A DNA stretch of 64,000 nucleotides from Brevibacillus fortis (GTDB lineage: Bacteria > Bacillota > Bacilli > Brevibacillales > Brevibacillaceae), in NCBI RefSeq assembly GCF_003013395.1, contig NZ_PXZM01000003.1:62001-126000 (forward strand), given 5' to 3'. The notes under the pieces are model-generated. The model did not search any database. It had not been told where the DNA came from and saw only the letters and a list, made by a program, of their open reading frames with translations. Shown in pieces: positions 25,390 through 34,247 of this stretch (position 1 is its first letter; the number at the start of each line of letters is the position of its first letter). A program made the translations under genes and the position numbers.

Positions 25390-27054
25390 CTATCCGACCA
25401 AGGCTAGCAATTGTGCAAGCTTATCTTTGAGGGAAGACGATTCCTTTTTTACCGCCTGTGCGAGCTTCTTGTTCCCGCCGAATATGCGATAAATAACGGT
25501 TTCCCGATGGTAATCTTCCATCGCTGCAAGCTCCGCGATGAGAGCATCCACCAGTTCTTCACGATCGATGGCGATATTTTTCAAAGGCTTCGCCCCTTCG
25601 CCACTGCCAAGCAAAAGAGAGACGAGTACTGGCATAATCTCTACGGTTACACCGTGCGCCTCCATAAAAGGAATGGCATAATCGTCCTGGGCAGACTGAT
25701 GCTCGGTGTCGACCAGCTGCATATACCGTTGAACGAGTGGAAAATAATCGCTGCTAGACAAGCCAAGCGCAAATACCGCATAGGTGCCAGGCATGACCGA
25801 TTTCTCACTAGGCTCAACATCCCCATACCACGCGAACTCCTCCATCGCAAGCTCAGCATATTCTGCGAGCTTCGGAAATAAGGCAGGGTAACGGGACGCA
25901 TTCGCAAAAAACTGATGGAGTCCTGACTTTGCCAGCTTTTTTAATGGCAGGTAGTGCTTTTCGCTGCTCTTCAGCTTGAGCTTGTACCCCTTAGGAAAGC
26001 CTTCCCTCAACAGGCTGTTGATAAAATCAATCGCTTCACCATAGGCGGCTTCTTCCTCAGATACGATACGGATGTCAATCGCTTGCAAAACGTCATTGGC
26101 ACTTGCTTGAATCAGACTGCTTTTATACCCGTTTTCAAAGCGACCGCTTCCCCGTTTTACATAGTCCATAGCCTGCTTAGAGCCAAGCTGAACAGCGAGG
26201 TCCAGGTACTTCTTACGGGTGTCCGGCTCCCTGTTACCCATTTTTAGGGCGACGAACAGGAAAAAGTCTAGGTCCTCTATTTTGGGTTCCTGACGATCCT
26301 GCTCAGGCTTCAAAACCCAATCCATTCCATAATGCCCAGTACGATCAAAATACTTCTCTAAAAAACGCTCCTCCACCCAGCCTCTTAAAGCCAAAGTATA
26401 GTGGTATGTCCACGAATCACTGCGTTCTTTATTGGAGCGCAACTTATCGCTAAGACGCTGGATGAGCGGTTCGACAACCTCCTGCTTTTGTTCCAACAGA
26501 TCGAGATTGACGAGACAATGAGCGAAGAAAAAATCGTCTTTTTCATGCGGACGTACTGGAAGCTCCGACATAATTTTTGTCTCGATAAAGTGATCCAGCT
26601 CTTGTTTTAGACTCTCGAGTTTTCGTTCGTTTACGAAATGGTGAGAATGGCACTGCATCGATTGTTTCCACTCGAATTCAAAGACGAGCTCGAAGCGGTA
26701 ATCAAAAAAGTGAGGATCATAGTCGTTGGAATGGAAAAGGGAATCCATTCGTTCACACAGTGCGGGAAAAAACTCTTGCTTGAGAATTTCCTCTGTAAGC
26801 TCCTCCATGTAAGAACCCGCGTCGTATTTGTACGAGTCGTCACTCCATTTGAAAGGTTCATGGATATCCACGTGGATTTTGCCATTGGCCCAATTGAGTT
26901 TTCCTTTTCTCCATGCCATTCTCAGGTAGTCTTTGATCCCTGCCTGCAGTCGACTCCAGTCTTTGATATCGCTGATCCGCTGGCTCTCTTTTTGGTAAAT
27001 GTCTTGAATGGAAGTCCATACATCGTTTAGAAATGCTTCTGCTGCCTGATTCAT
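25390..27054 (-). CDS. Unrecognised 554-aa protein paired with a SUFU-domain protein
   Basis: I do not recognise the family with certainty; it may belong to one of the DUFs found next to SUFU-domain genes (DUF6138 is possible from memory). The protein is soluble, acidic and mostly helical, rich in Trp, Tyr and Phe in its first third, with no signal peptide or membrane segment and no obvious catalytic motif. The frame opens with TTG at 27075, but the ATG at 27054 has AGGAGGAG upstream and is preferred. It starts 39 bp after the stop of the SUFU gene on the same strand, so both are probably co-transcribed. The pairing suggests an immunity or intercellular-conflict role, but this is inference only. 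Confidence 0.7.
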   Translation of the reverse strand: MNQAAEAFLNDVWTSIQDIYQKESQRISDIKDWSRLQAGIKDYLRMAWRKGKLNWANGKIHVDIHEPFKWSDDSYKYDAGSYMEELTEEILKQEFFPALCERMDSLFHSNDYDPHFFDYRFELVFEFEWKQSMQCHSHHFVNERKLESLKQELDHFIETKIMSELPVRPHEKDDFFFAHCLVNLDLLEQKQEVVEPLIQRLSDKLRSNKERSDSWTYHYTLALRGWVEERFLEKYFDRTGHYGMDWVLKPEQDRQEPKIEDLDFFLFVALKMGNREPDTRKKYLDLAVQLGSKQAMDYVKRGSGRFENGYKSSLIQASANDVLQAIDIRIVSEEEAAYGEAIDFINSLLREGFPKGYKLKLKSSEKHYLPLKKLAKSGLHQFFANASRYPALFPKLAEYAELAMEEFAWYGDVEPSEKSVMPGTYAVFALGLSSSDYFPLVQRYMQLVDTEHQSAQDDYAIPFMEAHGVTVEIMPVLVSLLLGSGEGAKPLKNIAIDREELVDALIAELAAMEDYHRETVIYRIFGGNKKLAQAVKKESSSLKDKLAQLLALVG

Positions 27055-27093
27055 TGACTGATTCTCCTCCTGCAAAAAAACAGTGCTACCGTC

Positions 27094-28167
27094 TTAACCG
27101 ATGACCTTGACGACATTGCCCTCGCTATCGGTAATATTGGTTTTCACAATGCTTATGGCAATTCCTTTCAGGGAAGGGATATCAAAGCTGCTTTCCTTAG
27201 GAAGCAATTGCTTGCTGAGTGCAACAGCGGTCGGATCATCTAAGATAAAACGAATGACGTCCTCTCCAGGAATACATTCAGGCTTCTCCCCTGCCTCAAA
27301 TACAACTCGGACATCAGGTCCCACTAAACTCAGGCTCTCCCCTTTTTTAATGCGACCCCGGAGAATTTTTCCGATTACTTCCGCTTGCTTTGCTCCGAGC
27401 CTGAGGGTCGAATGCGTCTTTTTAAACAAGCTTTTCTTACCTAGCTCCCAACCTAACTGGCTGACAAACAAATAGGCAGTGTTGGATCCTTCTTGTTCCA
27501 TTCCACTCTGAACAGCAGCAGAAACTGTAGCATTCCGAAGGAGCGAATCACGCTCGAGATCGGTTATGTAGGAAGGCATGAATGGCAAGCCAGCATCGAG
27601 TACGCCACGTGTATTCCAAGCCATCATCGCATCGAGTTCATCGCCTGTGATTCCCACCATTTGCAAGAATTGTACCCGACCATTCGGTGTATCGATTTCG
27701 GCAAGCTGCGGGTCCTTGACAAAAGCGAGGGCAGTCAGTAGGGTATCAGCGCCCAAGCAAATCGGACCGTTTGCATCCAAATGATCACCTGCATGAAAAA
27801 CATTGCCGGTGTTGAATACGTATCGTCCCATATTTTGAAGCAGATTCAGCGCCCATGCAGGCGGTTCTTCCTCGTCGTCCCCTCGCGCCAATCGAAACGT
27901 CAATTCAAAGCCAAAACCGCTTTCCTCTTCATTCTCGGATTCCTTTTCATACAGCTCGCTAAATCCATACGTGACAAAATGCCAATGCGGATAGGGCTCG
28001 ACCGCTTTGTAGGCGCTAATTCCATCCAATGGATCGTTGCCACCTAGCGCATACGAGATGAGCGTCCCGTAATGCTTAGGCTCCTGTTCTCCATAAATCT
28101 TTACCATCTCCTGATCAATGGCATCCCAGCCCGTTGATGTCGTTTCTTCATTCATTTCTTCGTTCAA
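27094..28167 (-). CDS. Suppressor-of-fused (SUFU) domain protein
   Basis: The 357-aa protein carries a bacterial SUFU domain in its first half: DPLDGISAYKA, PHWHFVTYGFSELYEKE, GFGFELTFRLAR and the WALNLLQNMGRYVF segment. The second half has no motif I can name. Bacterial SUFU-fold proteins are known as immunity-type proteins in polymorphic toxin systems and as stand-alone genes of unknown role. The start is a TTG with AGGAGG 8 bases upstream; the ATG four codons later is less well spaced. No toxin gene is visible next to it. Co-directional with the 554-aa protein that follows. Confidence 0.85.
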   Translation of the reverse strand: MNEEMNEETTSTGWDAIDQEMVKIYGEQEPKHYGTLISYALGGNDPLDGISAYKAVEPYPHWHFVTYGFSELYEKESENEEESGFGFELTFRLARGDDEEEPPAWALNLLQNMGRYVFNTGNVFHAGDHLDANGPICLGADTLLTALAFVKDPQLAEIDTPNGRVQFLQMVGITGDELDAMMAWNTRGVLDAGLPFMPSYITDLERDSLLRNATVSAAVQSGMEQEGSNTAYLFVSQLGWELGKKSLFKKTHSTLRLGAKQAEVIGKILRGRIKKGESLSLVGPDVRVVFEAGEKPECIPGEDVIRFILDDPTAVALSKQLLPKESSFDIPSLKGIAISIVKTNITDSEGNVVKVIG

Positions 28168-28292
28168 CTCGCTTGCCTCCTATGCAGTGACTGTCTTAAC
28201 AATAGCCAAAGTGAAATTTTTGGATACTCTATCAGACGGTCAATACCACTTTGCAAATTACATCGTTCTCATTCCCTTCTATAGGAAAGTCT

Positions 28293-28931
28293 TTAATTGC
28301 CTTGTGTTATTCCATTCGGAACGACTGGCTTCGATAACCAGTGCTGGTCGGTTTGTACATGATTTTTGCGCACAAATTTGGCGGCAGACTGTTTAAAATC
28401 TTCGTAAGGAAACCTCTCCGTTATTCGTACCACGTACCCCTCTTGTTCTCCGCCAAAGACAGATTGTCTGGTGTAGCAGCTTTTGACGGTCTCTTCCTTC
28501 CAATTCCCTCTGTATAAGACAGGCGCTGTTTCTAAGCCAAGTAATTTGGCCCATTCTACCGTTTCATCCCACGACAAGCATTCATTGTTTTCGTTCCAGA
28601 TGGAGAAAACGTAGAAATAGCTCGTTAGGTGCTCGTAGTAGATCGAGTGCAGTGCATATACATTTTCCCCGCAAATTCTCCAGCCTTCCGGGATATGAAA
28701 CGAAATCGTCCCGTGCAACATTTTTACCCAATGTCTAGATGCGTGGTCTTTGCTATCCAGTGACCTTGCGTGGATGTGGTTTCGGTAAAGCGTGGTATTT
28801 TCGCCATCCAGCTTTTCAGTCACGACTATTTCTTTTCCCTCGAAATGACGAACCGTTCGTAAGATTTTATCATCGTCGGTTCTACTTCTTGACCAGGGTA
28901 AATGAAAGGTTCTCGGGTATTTTTTCAACAT
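28293..28931 (-). CDS. RNA ligase family protein (ATP-dependent)
   Basis: The 212-aa protein has the nucleotidyltransferase signature KLDGEN with the AMP-accepting lysine at residue 40, the motif IIIa-like YFYVFSIWNE near 108, motif IV EGYVVRI near 164 and the motif V lysine in AKFVRKNH near 185. It is a compact ligase core like the Rnl2-type fold without a large C-terminal domain. It should seal 5'-phosphate and 3'-OH RNA ends. It follows the kinase-HD gene with a 14-bp gap; the kinase stop codon overlaps its AAGGAGG site, so the two are co-expressed and most likely form an end-healing/sealing pair. RNA target unknown. Confidence 0.88.
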   Translation of the reverse strand: MLKKYPRTFHLPWSRSRTDDDKILRTVRHFEGKEIVVTEKLDGENTTLYRNHIHARSLDSKDHASRHWVKMLHGTISFHIPEGWRICGENVYALHSIYYEHLTSYFYVFSIWNENNECLSWDETVEWAKLLGLETAPVLYRGNWKEETVKSCYTRQSVFGGEQEGYVVRITERFPYEDFKQSAAKFVRKNHVQTDQHWLSKPVVPNGITQGN

Positions 28932-28945
28932 CGTTTTTCACCTCC

Positions 28946-29908
28946 TTATTTGGCATAGGCATCTCCTTCCTTAAAGAAGTACAGTTTCCACAGGTACTCT
29001 TCGCCCAATAAATGATAAATCTCGGAAATATCTTGCTGCGTTCCGTAGTTAATCTTCATGTGCATTTGAATCAGATTGACAACTTCGAAGATAAAACCAT
29101 CTTCGAATCCTAATTCTTTTAAGAAATGGCAAGCAATTTGCGCAGAAACATGTTCGTGTCCGTAGTAAGAGTAATGGCCTTTCATCGGTTTGTACGTTTT
29201 GCAAAATGGTTTTCCTGTATCGTGAAACAAGGCGACCACTTGCATGAGAAATTTGTCTTCTTCCGTGTAAAAGGCGTTTACATAATCGAAAACATGATAC
29301 GTATGCTTGCACAAAGGATATTGATGATAAGGGTTTTCCTGATTAAACTGATACATCTCATGGAAGATCGGAATGGCATTCAACCTGTCGAACAACACTT
29401 CATAGGAGGGTTCATCTTGAAGCAACTGAACAAACTCCTCTTTTTCCATGGCATAGGGAACAGGCTCGTGCAAGAGATGAATGTGATCCCAACCTTCATT
29501 CTTAATGGGAAAATGGAAGTTCTTCCGCATCTTCGCTAAGATGTATTCGTCTACGGTTCTCTTTCTGGACTGATTGCGCTCCAAGCATACGGAATAGGGA
29601 ACATCGAGGTAATAGCATTCCTTTTGAACATCGGGAAATTTGGCAAGGACCTTCATTCTTTTCTCTCTGTCAATATTCGTAGCGTCCAAGATGACATTCC
29701 TTCCATTCGACAGCTCCGTTGCGATTTTCGAATAAACCTCAAAAAATACTTGTGCAGACCTCTTTTGTTTTCGCTCATCACCGAATAAGTTTTGGCGAAT
29801 CTCATCCGTAGACACGATGGTTGCACGTTCCTTTTTGGCAATTTCTTGTGCCCATTTGCTTTTGCCGCTGCCCGCAATGCCTGACAGGACGATTAATTTC
29901 TTTTTCAC
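28946..29908 (-). CDS. Polynucleotide kinase-like ATPase fused to an HD phosphohydrolase domain
   Basis: The 320-aa protein joins two domains. The first 150 residues are a P-loop kinase of the T4 Pnk/AAA_33 type (SGIAGSGKSKWAQ near residue 8, then STDEIRQNLFGDE and LDATNID). Residues about 190-310 are an HD domain (CKHTYHVFDYV and ALFHDTGKP). The kinase could phosphorylate 5'-OH RNA ends, and the HD part could remove 3' or cyclic phosphates; the second role is inference. It sits directly upstream of an RNA ligase gene in the same operon, which fits heal-and-seal repair of cleaved RNA, for example after nuclease or toxin attack. The start ATG has AAAGGAGG upstream. Confidence 0.85.
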   Translation of the reverse strand: MKKKLIVLSGIAGSGKSKWAQEIAKKERATIVSTDEIRQNLFGDERKQKRSAQVFFEVYSKIATELSNGRNVILDATNIDREKRMKVLAKFPDVQKECYYLDVPYSVCLERNQSRKRTVDEYILAKMRKNFHFPIKNEGWDHIHLLHEPVPYAMEKEEFVQLLQDEPSYEVLFDRLNAIPIFHEMYQFNQENPYHQYPLCKHTYHVFDYVNAFYTEEDKFLMQVVALFHDTGKPFCKTYKPMKGHYSYYGHEHVSAQIACHFLKELGFEDGFIFEVVNLIQMHMKINYGTQQDISEIYHLLGEEYLWKLYFFKEGDAYAK

Positions 29909-30018
29909 TTATATCTCACCTCCTTTCAATAGAAACTTACCTTTCGACTTTCTTTTCCAATATTATACACATTTCGAGTTTAGATGGCACCCTTCTTTGT
30001 TCCTAGATTTTCCGTTCT

Positions 30019-30837
30019 TTACAGCCACGGACCAAAGAAGTTCTGGACAGCTTGCTCGGAATAGCTATCTTCCCCGCGCCAATTCACAACGGCGAAAAAG
30101 TCGTTTTTCCCGCCCCGCCCTGGCCTGTCCTTGCTTGGAGCCAAGATACCAGACGAAGAAAGAATTTCCATAAAGACATCCCGTTCGTTTTTGCTAGATG
30201 GAAAGACACCATGGAGTCGCTTCTCCAGTTGGCGGGCGGCATCTGTTGGTTCACAGCTGGAGATGATGTCTAGCACCTGACGGAGGATGGCAACATCTTC
30301 TTCCTGTACCGAAAGATTTTCTTCCTTGCTTATCAGCTCCAGATCAAGCATGAGGTACGGCAGATAGTTCAGGCGGACACCTCCCCACTTGATTCTCTCG
30401 AAATTCAGGACATTTAAATCTTCATCGGTATATAGTTCTCTCCCAGCGATATGGTAACGGTCGCATTTATGACAGTCTCCGTACATGGCGAAGTAGGTGC
30501 CGTTTTCTGGATTCGTATACTTGCCGGCATTACTATCGAACGCATGGGCTGTTAATGGCTCCGTCAAGGCCCAGCTAGACAATGCGCTGCGCAGGTACAC
30601 CTTTCGTGTCGAGAGACTGTGCAAAAATGCAGCGGCAACTTGCTCTTTTGTCACTTTTTCATGCAGGGTAATGATTCTGTCTATGCACTCCTCGTGACTG
30701 ATCGTCAGCAGGTCAAACATAAGGCCTTTACTTTTGGCGTATTCAAAATCTTCTCCCGAAAAATCGTATGGGCGACTCTTCCACCCGTTGCTGCTCCAAA
30801 ATGTTTTGATTAAGATTTGCTTTGCTTTTTTATCCAT
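30019..30837 (-). CDS. Unrecognised 272-aa cytoplasmic protein
   Basis: I do not recognise a family. The protein is soluble, with a central CxxC-like element (YGDCHKCDRYHI near residue 120) that might bind metal, and a helical C-terminal part. The ATG at 30837 with AAAAGGAG upstream is preferred over the frame start at 30870. It precedes the kinase-HD/RNA ligase pair on the same strand with a gap of about 110 bp and no clear terminator between, so shared transcription is possible. Function unknown. Confidence 0.65.
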   Translation of the reverse strand: MDKKAKQILIKTFWSSNGWKSRPYDFSGEDFEYAKSKGLMFDLLTISHEECIDRIITLHEKVTKEQVAAAFLHSLSTRKVYLRSALSSWALTEPLTAHAFDSNAGKYTNPENGTYFAMYGDCHKCDRYHIAGRELYTDEDLNVLNFERIKWGGVRLNYLPYLMLDLELISKEENLSVQEEDVAILRQVLDIISSCEPTDAARQLEKRLHGVFPSSKNERDVFMEILSSSGILAPSKDRPGRGGKNDFFAVVNWRGEDSYSEQAVQNFFGPWL

Positions 30838-30893
30838 AAAACGATTGCTCCTTTTTTCTTTGCTTTCCATATTTTAGCGCGGATCGGATGTAT

Positions 30894-30930
30894 GAAAAAA
30901 GAGTCCAACGTGTGAAAGATCGTTGGACTC
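30894..30930 (-). terminator. Rho-independent terminator after selO
   Basis: GAGTCCAACG and CGTTGGACTC form a perfect 10-bp stem with an 11-nt loop, followed by six T on the minus strand. It lies just past the stop at 30945. Confidence 0.9.
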
Positions 30931-30944
30931 GGATTGCGTTGCTA

Positions 30945-32420
30945 CTACGTTCCGCAAAACGTTTGGTAAGGACCTGCTGATTCCGCTGGTAAAGTCGTGT
31001 ATTCTACCTGCTCAGGAGTGTAGGCATATGGATCAGAAAGGGCAGCAAGCAGCCGTTCCAGCACAGAGTAGTCGCCCTCTTTCCATGCTGCTTCCAATGC
31101 TTCTTCTACACGATGGTTCCTGGGGATGACTGCCGGATTACTCTTTTTCATCAACTGTTGTACTGCGATGGTATCTTCTGGCTGTCTAGCTAGTCGCGCT
31201 TTCCACTGCTCATACCACTCCGTGAATTCGCTCGTGCCAAACAGGACCGTATCTTCTGGTTGATTGATCGTCAGGGAACGGAAAGTATTCGTATAGTCTG
31301 CGCTGTGATCCTTCATCATGTTAAGCAGACCTTCGATCAGCTCTTCATCTTGTTCCTCTTCGTTAAACAATCCGAGCTTTGCCCGCATTCCTGTTAGCCA
31401 AATGCTGTGATACTGCTTGCTAAATTCGGCGAGGGCGTCTTCGGCTATTTTCACAGCCTGCGCTTCATTTTCATGAAGTAACGGCAACAAGGCTTCCGCA
31501 AAACGAGAAAGATTCCACACCGCAATGTACGGCTGATTTCCGTAAGCATAGCGACCCTGAACGTCAATGGAGCTAAATACAGTTGCGGGATCATACGTGT
31601 CCATGAAAGCACACGGACCGTAATCAATGGTTTCGCCGCTGATCGCCATGTTGTCGGTATTCATTACTCCGTGGATGAAGCCCACGAGTTGCCACTTGGC
31701 AATCAACTCCGCTTGACGCTTGATGACTCCTTTCAATAGGAGCAGGTAACGATTTTCTTCTGCTTCGATCTCTGGAAAATGTCTTTGCAGCGTGTAATCA
31801 GCTAACGCGCGGAGGTCTTCAATCGAGCACCATCTTGCCGCGAATTGAAACGTGCCCACTCTGATATGACTGGCAGCCACACGTGACAAAATGGCACCAG
31901 GCAACTCGGATTCACGATAGATAGACTCGCCGGTTGTCACTACTGCAAGGCTGCGAGTGGTCGGAATACCGAGTCCATGCATGGCTTCGCTAATGATGTA
32001 TTCACGCAGCATCGGGCCAAGCGCTGCTCTACCATCGCCGCCGCGTGAATACGGCGTTCTGCCTGAGCCTTTCAATTGAATATCAAAACGCTCGCCTGAG
32101 GGTGTAATTTGCTCGCCAAGCAGGAGAGCCCGTCCGTCACCCAACATGGTAAAGTGACCGAATTGATGCCCGGCATATGCTTGGGCGAGGGGCATTGCGC
32201 CTTCTGGTGTCTCATTTCCCGCGAGCATGGCTACGACCTCGTCGCTTTGAAGGGCTTCTATGTTCAGCCCTAGTGACGTTGCCAGCGGTCTATTGAGAAT
32301 AGTGAGCTTCGGTGATCGCACAGGTGGTGGACTGAATCTGGAATAAAATGAGTTTGGCAACGAGACATAGCTGTTATCGAAGTTCCATCCCGGCTCGATT
32401 GTTCGTTTTTTGTCTGTCAT
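30945..32420 (-). CDS. selO: SelO/YdiU family protein adenylyltransferase (AMPylator)
   Basis: The 491-aa protein belongs to the SelO (UPF0061, YdiU) pseudokinase family, which transfers AMP from ATP to serine, threonine or tyrosine on proteins, mainly under oxidative stress. Typical stretches are [34 protein letters not shown] (nucleotide-binding region), TRSLAVV, and HGVMNTDNM with [10 protein letters not shown] (metal and catalytic region). The C-terminal PYQTFCGT ends with a cysteine close to the tail, as in the selenoprotein position of eukaryotic homologues. The start at 32420 is chosen because AAAGGAG lies 6 bases upstream; the frame runs open to 32477. Single gene with its own terminator. 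Confidence 0.92.
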   Translation of the reverse strand: MTDKKRTIEPGWNFDNSYVSLPNSFYSRFSPPPVRSPKLTILNRPLATSLGLNIEALQSDEVVAMLAGNETPEGAMPLAQAYAGHQFGHFTMLGDGRALLLGEQITPSGERFDIQLKGSGRTPYSRGGDGRAALGPMLREYIISEAMHGLGIPTTRSLAVVTTGESIYRESELPGAILSRVAASHIRVGTFQFAARWCSIEDLRALADYTLQRHFPEIEAEENRYLLLLKGVIKRQAELIAKWQLVGFIHGVMNTDNMAISGETIDYGPCAFMDTYDPATVFSSIDVQGRYAYGNQPYIAVWNLSRFAEALLPLLHENEAQAVKIAEDALAEFSKQYHSIWLTGMRAKLGLFNEEEQDEELIEGLLNMMKDHSADYTNTFRSLTINQPEDTVLFGTSEFTEWYEQWKARLARQPEDTIAVQQLMKKSNPAVIPRNHRVEEALEAAWKEGDYSVLERLLAALSDPYAYTPEQVEYTTLPAESAGPYQTFCGT

Positions 32421-32713
32421 TGTATCTCCTTTTATCGATGCTTTATTTGGATTGAAGTAGCCGTACGCGTGATACATTTTGCAAATTTATTATACCCTTT
32501 TCATGCACAATTGGAGCACATTGACGCATTATAATGTACTTGAGGCAATCATCATGAACCTTATTTGAAAATAAACAAGTGGATGCAAATTTACTATACA
32601 CATGTTCAGAGAAAATAAAGTATTAGATTGATGTTGTTGATTTGGTGCTATTTCTGTCTAAGTAAGCTCCTTGCCTTAAAAAAATAGGTATTAGACCATT
32701 CAAACCTTCCATA
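32421..32713. other. Gene-free stretch upstream of selO
   Basis: No coding sequence is seen. TATAAT on the minus strand near 32489-32494 may be part of the selO promoter but lacks a good -35. A GAAAATAAAGT-TTAGA sequence near 32612 recurs near 32737 inside the terminator that follows, suggesting a small local duplication. Confidence 0.4.
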
Positions 32714-32758
32714 CAAAAAGGCCAGTCAAAACACGAAAATAAAGTGTTAGACTGGCCT
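32714..32758 (-). terminator. Rho-independent terminator after the PrmC-like gene
   Basis: AGGCCAGTC and GACTGGCCT are perfect inverted copies around a 22-nt loop. Five T follow on the minus strand, about 60 bp past the stop at 32822. Confidence 0.8.
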
Positions 32759-32821
32759 GGTTTATTGAGCTATCGAACCCGTTAGTTGAGAAATTTAGTT
32801 AACTAATACCTTAGAAACTAG

Positions 32822-33622
32822 CTAGGTTCTTGTTCCGATAACGATGGTAGCGTCTAGTTCATGGTCAGTTGCCACTTGCGGAATTAACCCGTTGCGTGCG
32901 AAGATTTCGACTGTTACTGGCACCTGTCTCTCACTAGTCTCGACAAATAAGTGACCACCCGGAACCAGCCAGAGTGCTGCCTCGGTCGCCACTCGCCGCA
33001 TAACGTCAAGTCCGTCCTCGCCTCCATCAAGCGCAATGGGCGCTTCATATATTCTGGCCTCTGGGGGAAGTAGCCTGATAGACTCGGTTGGTACGTAGGG
33101 TACATTAGCGACTAGGATTTCGACACGGTTCCGCAATGTGGCGGGCAGAGCTTCATAAAGATCACCTTCATAGACGTGACCACCAGCGGTAGTGATGTTC
33201 CTATGAGCGCACCTTACTGCGACGGGATCGATGTCCACTGCATGTAACTCGATCCGCTCTAAATTTGCGGCTAGCACGGCACCCAACGCGCCCGATCCGC
33301 AACACAGGTCCACCACTACGGCTCCTGACCGTGCCAGTGCGATAGCTTGGCGGACTAGAAACTCGGTACGTTGACGTGGTACGAAAACTCCAGTGTCCAC
33401 GGCTATCCTCAGACCACAGAACTCGGCCCAACCAAGAATGTGTTCGAGGGGCAAGCCTGCGACTCGCCGGTTTACCATGTCATCAAGCTCGGCAGTTGTC
33501 CGTGCTGCGGAGATGAGCAATTGGGCCTCATCTTCAGCGAAAACACAACCGGCAGCCCGAAGCCTGTTTACGATAATTCTATTGATGGTATCATCCACTC
33601 CTATTGGAAATTTAAGGGTCAC
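32822..33622 (-). CDS. Putative protein N5-glutamine methyltransferase (PrmC/HemK-related)
   Basis: The 266-aa protein has a short helical N-terminal domain (GLPLEHILGWAEFCGL) and a class I SAM-dependent methyltransferase domain: VVDLCCGSGALGAVLA (motif I, near residue 105), HAVDIDPVAV (motif II), and NVPYVPTE where PrmC has NPPY. The GEDGLDVMRR stretch matches the PrmC-related group. It probably methylates a glutamine on a release factor or ribosomal protein; the altered NPPY motif makes the substrate uncertain. The gene is visibly GC-richer (about 60% in some lines) and rich in Arg/Ala/Val compared with neighbours, suggesting transfer from a high-GC donor such as an actinomycete. GTG start at 33622 has a weak ribosome binding site. 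Confidence 0.8.
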   Translation of the reverse strand: MTLKFPIGVDDTINRIIVNRLRAAGCVFAEDEAQLLISAARTTAELDDMVNRRVAGLPLEHILGWAEFCGLRIAVDTGVFVPRQRTEFLVRQAIALARSGAVVVDLCCGSGALGAVLAANLERIELHAVDIDPVAVRCAHRNITTAGGHVYEGDLYEALPATLRNRVEILVANVPYVPTESIRLLPPEARIYEAPIALDGGEDGLDVMRRVATEAALWLVPGGHLFVETSERQVPVTVEIFARNGLIPQVATDHELDATIVIGTRT

Positions 33623-33735
33623 GCACTTATTTTATCAGATTCGAAAATTCATGGTTACTAAACTAACTGCCCGTTAGTTGAATAGTTGGACGCCGGAATA
33701 AGACACGCCTATTGGAGGAAAAATACCATTTACAT

Positions 33736-33786
33736 AAAACCAAAAGGTGTTATATCATCATAAAGCAAAACCATATGGTGTTATAT
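33736..33786. promoter_or_regulatory. Tandem operators of the ArsR/SRPBCC operon
   Basis: Two near-identical 20-bp copies, AAAACCAAAAGGTGTTATAT (33736-33755) and AAAACCATATGGTGTTATAT (33767-33786), are spaced 31 bp apart, about three helical turns. The second contains the perfect palindrome ACCATATGGT. They lie directly before the operon that ends with an ArsR-type repressor, as expected for autoregulation. Confidence 0.75.
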
Positions 33787-33812
33787 TTTCACTACGAAAC
33801 GGAGAGACTCAC

Positions 33813-34247
33813 GTGGAACAGAACAATCAGCAAACCGTAGAAGATATTCAACAAACGATCGTTTTCGACGCCCCTATTCAAAAGGTATGGGAGAAAGTAT
33901 CCACTGCGGAAGCCATTTCTGCTTGGTTTATGCCGAATGATTTTCAACCAGTGGTAGGTCATGAGTTTCATATCCAATCCCCTTTTGGGCCTTCGCCATG
34001 CAAAGTGTTGGAAATAGAAGCTCCTCATCGCCTTTCTTTTGCTTGGGATACAGACGGTTGGGTAGTCTCGTTTCTTTTAAAAGACCTAGGAGATAAAACG
34101 GAGTTTACCCTCATTCATGGCGGGTGGAAAGCAGCAGATGCCATCCTTGGAAAAGCAAACGAGAAGAGCTCTGTGATCCGCGACAGAATGAATCAAGGTT
34201 GGGTTGGTATTGTTCACGAGCGTTTGAAAAAGGTTGTGGAGGGCTAA
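33813..34247 (+). CDS. SRPBCC (AHSA1-type START-like) domain protein
   Basis: The 144-aa protein is a single SRPBCC/AHSA1 domain: [20 protein letters not shown] at the N-terminus, [16 protein letters not shown], and a C-terminal helix with [18 protein letters not shown]. Such domains bind hydrophobic ligands. GTG at 33813 is taken as start because GGAGAG lies 9 bases upstream; the frame opens at 33747 inside the operators. Its TAA is immediately followed by the ATG of the arsR-like gene, so the two are translationally coupled. This pair is common in Bacillales; the ligand is unknown. Confidence 0.85.
   Translation: MEQNNQQTVEDIQQTIVFDAPIQKVWEKVSTAEAISAWFMPNDFQPVVGHEFHIQSPFGPSPCKVLEIEAPHRLSFAWDTDGWVVSFLLKDLGDKTEFTLIHGGWKAADAILGKANEKSSVIRDRMNQGWVGIVHERLKKVVEG

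Noticed and set aside
32600..32760. Repeated GAAAATAAAGT-TTAGA sequences as a mobile-element or CRISPR trace
   Set aside because: Only two imperfect copies, one of them within a terminator loop; no cas genes or transposase nearby.
33371..33677. Overlapping plus-strand frames opposite the PrmC-like gene
   Set aside because: Long alternative frames are expected in the GC-rich gene; none has domain features or a ribosome binding site.
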